Of a stretch of 64,000 nt of DNA, positions 20,494 through 31,494 are shown piece after piece. A program made the position numbers and the translations under genes. Source of the stretch: Triglochin maritima (Eukaryota > Streptophyta > Magnoliopsida > Alismatales > Juncaginaceae); the NCBI GenBank assembly GCA_963682175.1, contig OY821786.1, positions 28,914,501 through 28,978,500 on the forward strand. The letters are read 5' to 3'. How positions within the stretch are numbered: the first letter of the stretch is position 1; the number at the start of each line of letters is the position of its first letter. The notes under the pieces are model-generated. The model was given only the letters and a program-made list of their open reading frames with translations, made no database searches and had not been told where the DNA came from.

Positions 20494-22860
20494 TGTTAGG
20501 ACTCTAACCTTGTTTAGTGGGATAATCCCTTGTTTAGTGGGGGTTTGCATGGGAAAGGAAGGAGGGCCGGTTACTGTGGAGGGAGTAGGGCATGGTGTGG
20601 TGATGAGGGTGTGTTGGGTTTTTAAGGCAAAAATCTCTCTCTCTCTCTTACTTGCTCTCTCTCTCTCTCTCTCTCTCACCTTCTTTCTCTTCTCTTTTCC
20701 GACGGCCAGCAGTGGAGGAGGAAGTTTTGGCATGTGGAGTTGAGCTCGGAGTCGCAGAGGCACGGGGCGCTTTGTATCGGAGGTTGCGGTCGAGTGGAGG
20801 CGTTGAGCGAATCTCCAGCATGTTCCGTCTTGCACTTGAGGTATGTCGATTTTTATTAGTTAATTTTGGCTCACCCACGTTGGGGTGATGTTGTGGTCTG
20901 TCGCAGGAGGTTGGAGACCTCGCCGGCGACGAGAAACGGCGTAAAATCCTCGGCAGACGCGGATTGCTGTCAACCAACGGTCGACCGGTGCCTTCGGGTG
21001 GTCGACCGGTTTTACTATTTTGCCCAACTTTAACCAACACCGGTCAAACGATGTCATGTGGCGGTCGACCGATTGCATGTGTGCTGGTGGGTCGGAGGCT
21101 TTCCTGTTGGTTTTCGGTCGACCGTTCCTAGTTTGTGGTTCGACCGGAACTTAAGTGAGCTTGATATTAATGCATGTTGTTCGACCGATTTTATATTTTA
21201 TTCTACCGTTTTATGACTTAGACTATTAGGATGACCCTGGTAGTTTTCGGTCGACCGGGACTCCTGAGTCGGTCGACCGAATAGACTTATGTGATTTTGA
21301 TCAGACTTCGGATTTTGACCTCATATACGACAGACTGGTTTTAGATTGTTGTTCGGCCGTTGGGACTTATTTGATGTGCAGAGAGCTCGACCGTTGCAGA
21401 CTTTCGGTCGACCGAACCTATTGGGAATGGTCGACCGGTTAGGCTTTTTTGGTTGACCGTTTGTGCGCAGAACTTAATTCCTGGTCCTTGTGTTGTGTCA
21501 ACTCTGTCCACGGAAACCCGTGTCCTCGCTTAGAGCGTGATCCGGGAGGTGACGGTGGGTAACCGTGTCCTCGCTTAGCGCGTGAGCCGGGAGGTGACGG
21601 TGGGTACCTGTGTCTTCGCTTAGCGTGTGATCCGGGAGGTGACGGTGGGTAACCATGTCCTCGCTTAGCTCGTGAGCTGGGAGGTGACGGTGGGTACTGT
21701 GTCCTCGCTTAGCGCGTGAGCCCGGAGGTGACGGTGGGTCCTTGTGTTGTGTCAACTATGTCTACGGAAACCCGTGTCCTCGCTTACCGCGTGAGCGAGA
21801 ACTGAATTCCTAGTCCTTGTGTTGTGTCAACCCGTGTCCTCGCCTGCCCAGGGACCGTCGTGTGGAAGAGTGTGGACACTTGGGTCGTGCCACCTCCGTT
21901 GATGGATCGTGGTGTGACGTGTTGTTTCTTGACTCTTTGTAGAGTAGCAGACTTGAGGGATCGCGGATCCCAATGCATGTTGATGCATGGCTCGTGGAGC
22001 ATGATGACCCTGCAAACTACGGTCTGGACCCGTCCGATGTTGCACCGGACGTATGTTGTACTGCCGAGGTTGTGTCAGCGATGCCGCCGAGGTTTTTGCC
22101 AGCGATGATGGTGTTGACGATGTTCCGGCTTTCGGTTGTGTCGTCCGATGTTGTGTCGGACGTATGTTGTACCGCTGATGTTGTGTCGGCGATGTCGTCG
22201 ATGTTGTGTCGGCGATGATTCCTCGATTGGGCACCTATCAGGGGATGTTTGGACCGACCAGGCTATGGCTCCGTTGGGGTGGTGTAGACCACAGGGTAAC
22301 CTTGCGTGGAAGTGTGGACGCTCCTTACCGATCCTTTGGCTCGAGTAGTCACTTGTGGGGGTGCGTCGCGTACTGTCCGCAAGATCGTATGTGCCTACGG
22401 TAGGTTTCCGAGTGAGACCCGTTGTTGTTGCTAGAATGAGGTCTTGTTTTACCCTTGGAAGGGATTTGTTGCATTGTAGATGTTGATATGACATGCTACT
22501 AGTATGATAGGTTCATTTACCGTACTATTGCATTCATATAGGCGAGCTTGGCATACGGGGTTTCCTAATGGGAAACTAAGGCATTGTTGTTGATTCATGT
22601 TTCAGGACCGCAGTAGGTTCTGTCGGGTGGTGACAGCGGGCGCACACGTTTTGGGGGCAGGATCTTCTCGGACTCTTCGAGGTCATCATGATTACCCGTA
22701 TTCATTTGTTTGTATTGATGTAATCATGTCTTTTGACAAACTCTATTGTATTTGGTGCACCGACTGGTTATATTTATGAGTAACATTCCCACTTCATTGT
22801 TATATTGAGATCTATTTACTGTTTAAAATTTCAAATTTTCCGCTGTTTCGGGATGTTACA
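20494..22860 (+). repeat. 5' LTR of Tekay-like element
   Basis: It starts TGTTAGGACTCTAACC and ends GGGATGTTACA, directly before the PBS. It contains a CT microsatellite (about 20636-20678), a cluster of CGGTCGACCG palindromes (20978-21440), a minisatellite (21515-21750) and a GATGTTGTGTCGG-rich degenerate repeat (22030-22220). It is homologous to the solo LTR 17465-19590 and to 34320-34543. Confidence 0.9.
21515..21750. repeat. Minisatellite of about 46 bp, five units, inside Tekay LTR
   Basis: Units contain GTGTCCTCGCTTAGCGCGTGA, then GCCGGGAGGTGACGGTGGGTA, with small changes. The solo LTR at 17465 holds only one equivalent unit (about 18480-18530), so the expansion came after the two copies separated. 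Confidence 0.85.
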
Positions 22861-22863
22861 ACT

Positions 22864-22875
22864 TGGTATCAGAGC
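22864..22875 (+). other. Primer binding site of Tekay element
   Basis: TGGTATCAGAGC lies 3 bp after the LTR. It is complementary to the 3' end of the plant initiator methionine tRNA and is standard for many LTR retrotransposons. Confidence 0.9.
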
Positions 22876-22987
22876 GGTCAGTTCCTATGTGTGGCTCCCA
22901 AAGAAATCACATCGGTGTAGTAGTGTTAGGTTGCACTTTACATTTAGCATGCATTCATGGATAATCTTGAGTAGTTTCTTGTGCCAA

Positions 22988-23265
22988 ATGTCTCTGAGAC
23001 GTGTGAGGTACGCCTCGAATGCGCGCAGTTTCAATGATGCCACTGAGGGTGCTACCTGGGATAGGTTGGGCGAGTTCCTCGAGCGTCAGGTAGCAAGGGC
23101 AGAGCAGACAGGGACAGGTGCGGAGCATGATCGCTTCATGAGGCAGCACCCGCCTAGTTTTGATTGCAGGAGTGACCCTGAGGTTGCAGAGGACTGATTC
23201 TTTAAGTTCCAAAGGATTTTCCGGGTGATTGGCTGTGTACTGGAGCGGATGGTGGACCTGGCCAT
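22988..23265 (+). pseudogene. Tekay gag, N-terminal part (split by element 1)
   Basis: Gag forms the retrotransposon particle. The frame starts MSLRRVRYASNARSF at 22988 and has an in-frame stop (TGA, 23195). It continues in frame as FFKFQRIFRVIGCVLERMVDLAI until element 1 inserts at 23266. The remaining gag resumes at 30291. The 128 bp between PBS and this start form the leader. Confidence 0.7.
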
Positions 23266-24652
23266 TGATTGACACCATTTCATGCTTATATTTGTATCCT
23301 ATATCAATTATCTTTCACCTAAAGAATGCTACGTGACGAGTTTTATGTTTGAAATTCAGAAATAAATAGGTTTGAAAAGAAGAGGCATAAAAGGACCTAA
23401 AAGCATGAAAAAGGACTGAGTTGAGAGACTCAAGGACTAAGATGCAAGATCGAAAGACCTGAACGTAAGATCGAATGACCAATAAGCAAACAAGAATACT
23501 TCACACCATCATGGGGAGTATTTTGACAATTCTATTCGAGTCCGAGCCCCAACAAGCAAAGTAGATGCATCAAAGACAATCAAAGCCTTCCAGAAAAGCC
23601 TACAAGATCATCTAGAGCGATCCGAACACTATGGACCGCTAATTGGCAGTCACTTTTGGTCCGGATCCGTTAAGGTTTATGTGGGGCGTATATTAGTGTG
23701 TATTTAGCCTATTTCTCGTATTTGTTTAGTCTCATACCAGGGGATTGTCCCGGATTACCTTTTTCTATGGCTATAAATAGAACTCTTTACCTTCTATTGT
23801 ATTTACTCATTGCTTGGTGGCATTCTCTCTACTTGGAGTAAGCCTTGGAGCAAAATCTAAAGGTGGAGAAGAATCCTACCTTCAGTGTGAGTCATCTAAT
23901 AAAATAATTTTTTCATTGTTTTGTTCTTATGTTGTTTCTTTATGCATGCTTAGCTTAGTTTTATTTCTTTGATTGTAGGCTAAAGTAGTTAGAATGTTTC
24001 TTTTCTTCTTTAGTTTAATTGTTACAGTAATGTGTAGTGAGTAGATCCATCCCCCTTTGGGGGTGGAGATGATGTTCATACATGCATTGAAGAATGGATA
24101 TGAATGCTTTATATTTTGATTGTGTTGATAAATGTGAATGTATGCTTGCTTGTTAGAGTAGAATACTACACTTGATGGGTTTTGCCACACATCATAGACA
24201 CCTCACATGCTTGTTTAGGTTCTGAAATAACCAACTTGTGTATATGAATGTTAATCAATTAGGTTAGTGAATGGATTGATAGGTTTTGCCATAACCTTTA
24301 GACACTTCCTATGCATGAAAACACTACCTACATTTGTGCCTATAGAATGCATTCATCACCATCTTTTTACATGTGTGCACACACTCCACCCCTAGGGTTC
24401 TCTCTCTTCTTGATTCCAGCTTAGTTTTACATTCTTTTAGTTTTGATTCGAAGTAATCTTTAGTTACTTTACTTTGCATTTTTCTTCTTAGTAGCTTGTT
24501 GTAGTGTAGATTAGCATAGACAAACTCTTCTACCCTTTTGTTGCCACTTGATTTCTGAAAAACCAGAGCCTACTCACCTCCCTAAGGATCGACCCGTATT
24601 TGTCACCGCTTCAATGTGGTCGTGCACTTGCGGTATTTAAAACGATTAAACA
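23266..24652 (+). repeat. Element 1, 5' LTR
   Basis: 1387 bp. TATAAATA at 23772-23779 is the likely promoter. It holds a decayed GACCGCTAATTGGCAGTC palindrome near 23635, single here but double in the 3' LTR. Confidence 0.9.
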
Positions 24653-24658
24653 AGTTTT

Positions 24659-24675
24659 TGGCGCCGTTGTCGGGG
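24659..24675 (+). other. Element 1 primer binding site
   Basis: TGGCGCCGTTGTCGGGG. This PBS type is usual in Athila/Tat Gypsy elements (tRNA-Asp is the commonly named primer). It differs by one base from element 2. Confidence 0.8.
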
Positions 24676-25768
24676 AGGTGTCAGTTCAGACTCTGGTTTG
24701 GATGATTCGAGTGGTTTTAATTTTTTGGTTTGTAGTTTTAGTTTGTTTCAGGAGCTTCCAAAGATCAAGAGACATCGCCAGGAGAAGCCGGGAGGGGAGC
24801 TAGACCAAACAAACCGCCAATCAGTGGTTCTAGACCGCCAATTGGCGGCCTGGTGAGCACCAAAATTCCTCTTATTTTTTGTGGTTGTTTCTACATTTGC
24901 TAGGTCATCTGGGGGCTCAAATTGAAATGCTTTGACTTGTTGTTTGCTCCCAGATCAACAATCAAGTCCCTTTAATCAACTTGGACCTTAAAACTCAATT
25001 GATTGCCATCTAGGTCATGCATCATCTGTAGACCTTGCACGCATTTGTCTTTTCTTTGCTTTACATTTTTGTTGTTGATTGCTGGCGTGAGGTACGTGCA
25101 CCCGTTCTCTCATTCATGCATGGTTCAAGCATGCATTAAGCTAAGGTGCATCAGGACAAGAGTGAGTTGAGCGTTTGATTGGAGTGTTGATTGCTAGATT
25201 TAAGATCAAAACGGTACTAAGGAGGGGTTGTCCTATAAAAGATAAGGTGGAGGATTTCATCACCCTTTCCTTGGCCCTAAAAATCACTCTTAATAAAGCC
25301 TTAATTCTAAAAGCAAGTAGACATTGGCCCTAAGGATTTTGGACGCACTACGAGAGTAATCAAGTTGAGACCGTCATGGCCTGATCGGCGTTGCCTAACT
25401 TGTCGATAGTAGGAGGTACTGGATCTCCTAATCTGGTATCACTTGATGGGCATTGTGGTTTTCGTTTTAGGGGCGTGAGGCGTGTCGAGGCTAGTGACCT
25501 CGAAGTTAGGCGTCGTCTAGCCTAAGGACTCATTGCCTTACATTGTTTGAGTCGTGCTTGCTAGATTAGGCTTCTACCTTCCCCATTACCCACGCTAGCT
25601 CTAGTGATTCTTACCTTCTCCTCTGAGTCATCTTCTTCTCACCTACTTCTACGTTCTAGTCTCCTCGCCTTTACACTCTCTGTTAGCGTTTTAGGGTCGA
25701 GTCGAGCACTTTTTGCGAGCTTGGCCTCGTGGTGGTGAGAGTGATCGAGTGGAGAGTTCTTTGTCGAG
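24676..25768 (+). other. Element 1 leader, non-coding
   Basis: Conserved with the leader of element 2 (38121-39309), including GGAGGGG(T/C)TGTCC, the TTTCCTTGGCCC stretch and GCTGGCGTGAGGTACG. It contains GACCGCCAATTGGCGGCC near 24833. No long frame. Confidence 0.7.
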
Positions 25769-27030
25769 ATGGATGGTTACATGGGCAACCATCCATATCA
25801 TTGTTGGGACTAGGACAATTCTCCCTGGTACTCTAGACCCAAGCATCATGGGGTGCCTCAGACAAACACCCCGTATGGTTGTGACAATCTTCATTGTCTG
25901 ACTGAGCAATCTTCATATTGGGGTAATATGAGAGAGGCACCGACTGCTAGACCACCATCTAGTTACGTCGGATCGTATGTTGGTTCTCCAACTGAGATGT
26001 TGCAAGAACCTTTGGCCTCTTTCATGCATGTGGTAGATGACATGAGAGCACCGGTGGCTCCAGTAGCCGTACCGTGTGATTGGTGTGGGTTGAGTGGTCA
26101 TGTTATCGGGGAATGTTCTTATGTTCCCCCAGAGCCTGAGTATGACCATACTTTTTTCCCAAAATGCTCAATATGACCGTTACGCATCCGCGTACAATCT
26201 GAGAGGGATGGATTCGTGGGGAGACAATTCTTATACATCATTCCCACCCCAATATCCTCCTTCTGAATATCCTGAATTCTACCAACACCCCATGACCAAT
26301 CATTGGACTCATTCTCAGCCCATCACCACACAACCCATCCATTTCCCAAATTCTAACATGATCCTCACAGTTAACCCCAAACTTGATTCTTTAGAACAAG
26401 CCCTCCAAACGTTCATGGCAACCACTCAAAATGTGTTGAAGTCCAATCACGATTCCCTCCAAAATATGGAAATGTATGTGAGTCAAATTACACAGGAACT
26501 AAGTAAACGTGAGGAGGGTGACATTTCTTGTCAACATGAGGATTCATCTTTTGATATCGAACAACCACCACATTCACAAATTCAAAAGCAATATTTCAGG
26601 GTCAAACTCCTAGTCAGTCTGAGGGACTTGGGGTTTCAATTCACGATCACTTAGTGGAGGATTCAATCCAAATTGAGAATAACATGGACCAACTTCATTA
26701 TGAGTCGGCACAGGATTGTGCCGCATCTTTTTGTCCCATGGCCCCTAAGCCACATGATCTTCATGTTGTGCCTCTTAAGGACTCACCTCTGGTGGAGCAA
26801 GAGCTCCCTAGTACCCTTAATTTCAAACGACCTGATGAGAGTTTGCCTCTCACTATTGTTCCTGATTATCATAGAAATGATGGAACATCACACAACTACA
26901 TTGCTAATGAGGGTATTATAAGTTCCTTGGAAGATACCTTGGGTAAGAGACCCACTTTCTGTTCGCCTGGTAAGTCGGACATGCATAAGAAGGTTCTTGA
27001 CCTCGTTCCGACCCACCAGCCTATTGGTTA
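25769..27030 (+). pseudogene. Element 1 gag-like frame, broken, with one zinc knuckle
   Basis: The start MDGYMGNHPYHCWD at 25769 is followed by a stop (one codon change), then the frame stays open through PPSSYVGSYVG and a CCHC knuckle CDWCGLSGHVIGEC. Frameshifts near 26155 (a T/A run) and near 26600 interrupt it. The later part matches the region of the element 2 protein after its knuckle: NMILTVNPKLDSLEQALQTF, FMATTQNVLKSN, then SFCPMAPKPHDLHV and HQPIG. The capsid domain at the start of the element 2 protein (WLYSNQANSFKTWDEF type) and the protease segment are absent. The frame is therefore a shortened, N-terminally different gag. No product is expected now. Confidence 0.7.
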
Positions 27031-28882
27031 GAGAGTTTGGATTGACAATCATAACTTCAGTACCTCAACGGCAGAAACTCTTCTTCCATTGCGCAATTAT
27101 TTCCAAACTCTTAAGAGGTTCAAGCTCTTTCACTTTGATCCTTTGAATGAGACGCCTTTGCGTCCAATTCATGAACTTCTTCTTTCATCTTGTGCTCTTT
27201 GTAAGGGGGCCCAAACATGAGTATTCTGGCCTCACGTGGTGTCATGTTCCCTTTCCAAGTGCATTGACCCACTTTTGAGATTCCCATTTGATGTCCTTTG
27301 ACAATTGAAGATGAGAACTTATTTTTGTACATAGTTTTATTCAAAAAAAGAAAAAAAGAGTACAATAAAAGACTCCATGAGCGAGCATTGATTGTTGTGG
27401 GCCCCAACCCTTGTGTACTTGGGCCCCATTTCTTTCACGTATTTGTATCCCTTCTTTAGCATCTCACAAGTTATGAAGGAATTCGGGTTTGCGTCCATCA
27501 ACATAACCATGAACTTCCCTTTGTACTTCACGTTGGTGAGATCTTTTCTTTTTCATGCATAAATCCATGTAGTTTCATGCTCACATTCATTGAGGACAAT
27601 GCATGAAGTAGGTATGGGGGGGGGGGGGGGGGGTTCGTGTGTACATAGTCGAGTCATTTTCCTTTGATTTCATTTTCTATTGTTTGTACTGCTAGGGTCA
27701 TGTTAGTGTGCTGCATTTAATATTGATATACTTGCTTGCCATGATCCTTGGGTGACTTGTCTTCTTTTCCTTGCCTAGTGCTTTAAAATTTTCACATTTC
27801 TTTCAAAATCTTCATGTGTTTGCGAAAGAAAATGTTTTTGTGGCTTTTGCGTGTGTTTGGCATGTGCAAAATCGTGTACAGGCAAAGTAAAAAGAAAGCT
27901 CTCAAAATTGTCTTGAACTTGATGCATTAGGATACCTAGTATACAGACTTTAGGTCTTATCGAGTCGTTAGGATGCACCCTGGTTTTCCCTCGGGGGGGC
28001 GAGTAATCATAGGGTTTCAGTACTCAAACATTTAAAGAAGTCCACCCTGAACCTAGTGAGTCAATAATTCGTGTCGGTTAATATAAGGAAGGTTGTCGTA
28101 GTCAATGGCCCTTAAACTCTTTTTGTGAAACTGTAAGTGTAGGGGTTTTGGTTCCCATGTAAATAAGTGAATAAGTGGTGTTCTCTTTTCTCGCACAACT
28201 CCTATCACTCGAGAAAGTAGGTCTGAGGGGACTTTGTGTCTGGTGCTCTCGAGTCATCTGACTTAGGATGCACCGACTGAACTCCCGTTACACGGGTGGT
28301 AAGGATCGCCCTATGTGGAGATTTGGGGGAAGGTGTACGTGATAGTGTAAGTCCTCATAGGAAATGATGCACGAAACCTGACCCTGAGAGAATCAAACAC
28401 CAACCAATATAATGCTCCAAAGAAAAAGAAAAAAAAGAAAAAAAAAGAAAAAAAAGGAGTCAAATAAGAACCTTAATGGACGTTACACAATGTATCACTT
28501 TCAGAAATTAAGGTTGCCCATGTCTTTCACTTAAGTCCTTAATTAACCTTCATGAATGATTCATTAGGCTAGGTGTGTAGACTGATTACATATATAGAGT
28601 TGACCCGTAGCATTACTGCATCAATGATCGACAAAATGAGCCAACGAGTCATGTAGCTCGATTGAATAATGCATCTTTGTTCGGATTTTGTGGGTGTATC
28701 CACTGAAAACCATCAGGAGACAACACTCCTCCTCCATGGCGACAAGGAGGTTTAACGGTTTGTTGCACGTGCTAAGTGCAACCGTGATTCCTACGAAAGT
28801 GAGTTAGGATTTCTTGTTTTTCGTATGCTTTTCTCTTTCTTTGTTTTGCTCGGGACAATCAAAAGTTAGGTGTGGGGGTATT
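27031..28882 (+). other. Element 1 conserved 3' non-coding region with PPT
   Basis: It aligns with 42301-43899 of element 2 and, inverted, 45626-46843 of element 3. Landmarks are an A-rich run, GTGGGCCCCAACCC...TTGGGCCC (27396-27427), TTGAGGACAATGCATGAAGTAGGT followed by an 18-base G run (27616-27633), a conserved GCGAAAGAAAATGTTTTTGT block, a second A/AAG-rich run (about 28420-28460) and the PPT AGGTGTGGGGGTATTTGA (about 28868-28882) next to the LTR. The strong conservation of non-coding sequence suggests function in RNA processing, packaging or replication; that is inference. Confidence 0.75.
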
Positions 28883-30290
28883 TGATTGATACCATTTCAT
28901 GCTTATATTTGTATCCTATATCAATTATCTTTCACCTAAACAATGCTACGTGATGAGTTTTATGTTTGAATTTCAAAAATAAATAGGTTTGAAGAGAAGA
29001 GGCATAAAAGGACCTAAAAGCATGAAAAAGGACTGAGTTGAGAGACTCAAGGACTAAGATGCAAGATCGAAGGACCGGAACGTAAGATCAAAGGACCAAT
29101 GAGCAAATATGAATACTTCACACCATCATGGGGAGTATTTTGACAATTCTATTCGGGTCGGAGCTCCAACAAGCAAAGTAGATGCATCAAAGACAATCAA
29201 AGTCTTCCAGAAAAGCCCACAAGATCATCCAGAGCGATCCGAACACTGTGGACCGCTAATTAGCGGTCCAAGACCGCTAATTGGTGGTCACTTTTGGTCC
29301 GGATCCGCTAAGATTTATGTGGGGCGTGTATTAGTGTGTATTTAGCCTATTTCTGGTATTTGTTTAGTCTCATACCGGGGGATTGTCCCGGATTACCTTT
29401 TTCTATGGCTATAAATAGAACTCTTCACCTTCTACTGTATTTACCCATTGCTTGGTGTCATTCTCTCTACTTGGAGTAAGCCTTGGAGCAAAATCTAAAG
29501 GTGGAGAAGAATCCTACCTTCAATGTGAGTCATCTAATAAAATAATTTTTTCGTTGTTTTGTTCTTATGTTGTTTCTTTATGCATGCTTAGCTTAGTTTT
29601 ATTTCTTTGATTGTAGGCTAAAGTAGTTAGAATGTTTCTTTTCTTCTTTAGTTTAATTGTTAGAGTAATGTGTAGTGAGTAGATCCATCCCCCTTTGGGG
29701 GTGGAGATGATGTTCATACATGCATTGAAGAATGGATATGAATGCTTTATATTTTGATTGTGTTGATAAATGTGAATGTATGCTTGCTTGTTAGAGTAGA
29801 ATACTACACTTGATGGGTTTTGCCACACATCATAGACACCTCACATGCTTGTTTAGGTTCTGAAATAACCAACTTGTGTATATGAATGTTAATCATTTAG
29901 GTTAGTGAATGGATTGATAGGTTTTGCCATAACCTTTAGACACTTCCTATGCATGAAAACACTACCTACATTTGTGCCTATAGAATGCATTCATCACCAT
30001 CTTTTTACATTTGTGCACACACTCCACCCCTAGATTTCTCTCTCTTCTTGATTCCAGCTTAGTTTTACATTCTTTTAGTTTTGATTCGAAGTAACCTTTA
30101 GTTACTTTACTTTGCATTTTTCTTCTTAGTAGCTTGTTGTAGTGTAGATTAGCATAGACAAACTCTTCTACCCTTTTGTTGCCACTTGATTTCTGAAAAA
30201 CCAGAGGCTAGTCACCTCCTTGAGGATCGACCCGTATTTGTCACTGCTTCAATACGGTCGTGCACTTGCGGTATTTAAAATGATTAAACA
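28883..30290 (+). repeat. Element 1, 3' LTR
   Basis: 1408 bp. TATAAATA at 29410-29417. It carries two palindromes: perfect GACCGCTAATTAGCGGTC (29251-29268) and GACCGCTAATTGGTGGTC (29272-29289). The extra copy accounts for the length difference from the 5' LTR. Confidence 0.9.
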
Positions 30291-31020
30291 ACCACCTATA
30301 TGCTGGATGGTTAGGCGGAAACTAGTGGAGGACCAAATCTGCAGTGGTGTTTGCTGACCAAGATGACGTGAGCTGGGAGGAATTCCTTGAGGAGTTCAAC
30401 CAGTAGTTCTTTCAGCAGCACGTTAGAGACAGGAAGAATGAGGAGTTCTTAGCCCTCGAGCAGAAGGCATTGTCCTTGGCTAGCTACATCAGCAGGTTTA
30501 ACGCCTGGAGCGTTACTGTTGTGAGACATATGTGTCAACCGAGCAGCGTGCACGGAAGTTAATCAAGGGGTTGAGGAAGCAGCTCAGGTCACATGTCATT
30601 ACCAACATGCCGCAGACCTGGCGGATGCGGTGAAGTTCGCGGCTATCATTGATCAGGACTATCAGAAGCAATACTAGGAGGCACGAAAGTCGGCAGTGAG
30701 GATGGGAGGATGTGTAGTTGGACATTCCAAAGGGAACCCGGGCAAGAGGCCCTGGGTTGATGGAGGAGGAGCACACCAATCTGGTGCGTGCAGTACCTGC
30801 GGGAGATCTCATCTGGGTCAGGAGTGCCCCCGGCGTACAGGTGCATGCTTGGGATGCGGTCAGATGGGCCATTATATCCGGTTGTGCCCGAGCAGGCAGG
30901 GCGAGCCGAGCAGGAGGCCAGGACCACCAGTCTCAGGGAGGAGCGGAGGCAGCAGGTCCGTTGTTCCGGATGGCCAGACAAAGAGAGCGGGGTGAGTCTT
31001 CACCGTCCTGGCTGAAGAGG
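30291..31020 (+). pseudogene. Tekay gag, C-terminal part with two zinc knuckles
   Basis: Gag resumes after element 1 with TYMLDG-like coding in a shifted frame. It then reads DDVSWEEFLEEFN, a stop, FFQQHVRDRKNEEFLALEQ and YISRFN, the retrotrans_gag capsid core. After a frameshift come two knuckles at about 30780-30885: CSTCGRSHLGQEC and CLGCGQMGHYIRLC. The shifted frames and several stops mean it is dead. Knuckles bind the genomic RNA during packaging in living relatives. Confidence 0.8.
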
Positions 31021-31039
31021 CGAAGGACTCTAACACTGT

Positions 31040-31465
31040 CGTAGAAGGTACCTTTATTGTTTCAGGTTTGGTTGCTTGTGTTTTATTTGATTGCGGCGTC
31101 ACACACTCCTTCATTTTGGAGACGTTTGCTGGCGAGTTGGATCGAACCCCTGAGCTACTGACTGATTTGTTGGAAGTCAATACGCCCGTGGGTGAGGTGG
31201 GCACTGTGAGGAGTTTTGTCCCTGGCACCACAGTTGTTTCAAGAGACCATGATTTTCTGGCAGATCTTGTCTTGCTACCGATAGAGGACTTCGACGTCAT
31301 ACTGGGGATGAACTGGGTTTCACAGTACGATGTGCGAGTCTTTTGCTGTGACAAGAAGATCCTTATTACGAGGAAGGACGTGCCTGACGTGCTGATCAGA
31401 GGGACGAGTTTGTGGGTACATTGGTTGTTCCTGATCCTCAGAGGAGGAGGCTGAAGGATATAGAG
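31040..31465 (+). pseudogene. Tekay retropepsin-like protease
   Basis: The protease cuts the gag-pol polyprotein. The frame reads ACVLFDCGVTHSFI, where the active-site triad is expected as D-S/T-G; here it is D-C-G. The body IPIEDFDVILGMNW-like (seen as LPIEDFDVILGMNWVSQYDV) follows. The frame is open for about 128 codons. The Cys in the active site probably abolishes activity. Confidence 0.8.
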
Positions 31466-31494
31466 GTTGTACAGGAGTCTTGAAAGGTGTTTCT

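Larger units (their letters stand above)
23266..30290 (+). mobile_element. Element 1: Athila-like LTR element without pol, nested in Tekay gag
   Basis: LTRs are 23266-24652 and 28883-30290, starting TGATTGA and ending TTAAACA. The PBS TGGCGCCGTTGTCGGGG is at 24659. The only coding is a broken gag-like frame (25769-27030), followed by about 1.85 kb of non-coding 3' region and PPT. No protease, RT, RNase H or integrase is present. Flanks are GCCAT (23261-23265) and ACCAC (30291-30295). These fit an original GCCAC duplication with one transition in each copy, and rejoining the flanks restores gag order. It is therefore younger than the Tekay element. Confidence 0.85.

Noticed and set aside
20446..21040. 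Long frames with runs of S/L or R/E in the Tekay LTR
   Set aside because: Produced by the CT microsatellite in the LTR and present on both strands.
21498..22494. Repeated HRHLPAH.LSED-type peptide and neighbouring frames
   Set aside because: Translation of the 46 bp minisatellite and degenerate GATGTTGTG repeat in an LTR.
24055..24070. CCCCCTTTGGGGGTGG in Athila-like LTRs as a terminator-like hairpin
   Set aside because: Short palindrome conserved by descent in all LTR copies. A bacterial-type terminator makes no sense in plant nuclear DNA.
30513..31354. Minus-strand frames of 110-160 codons opposite the Tekay gag/protease region
   Set aside because: Shadows of the plus-strand gag zinc knuckles and protease.
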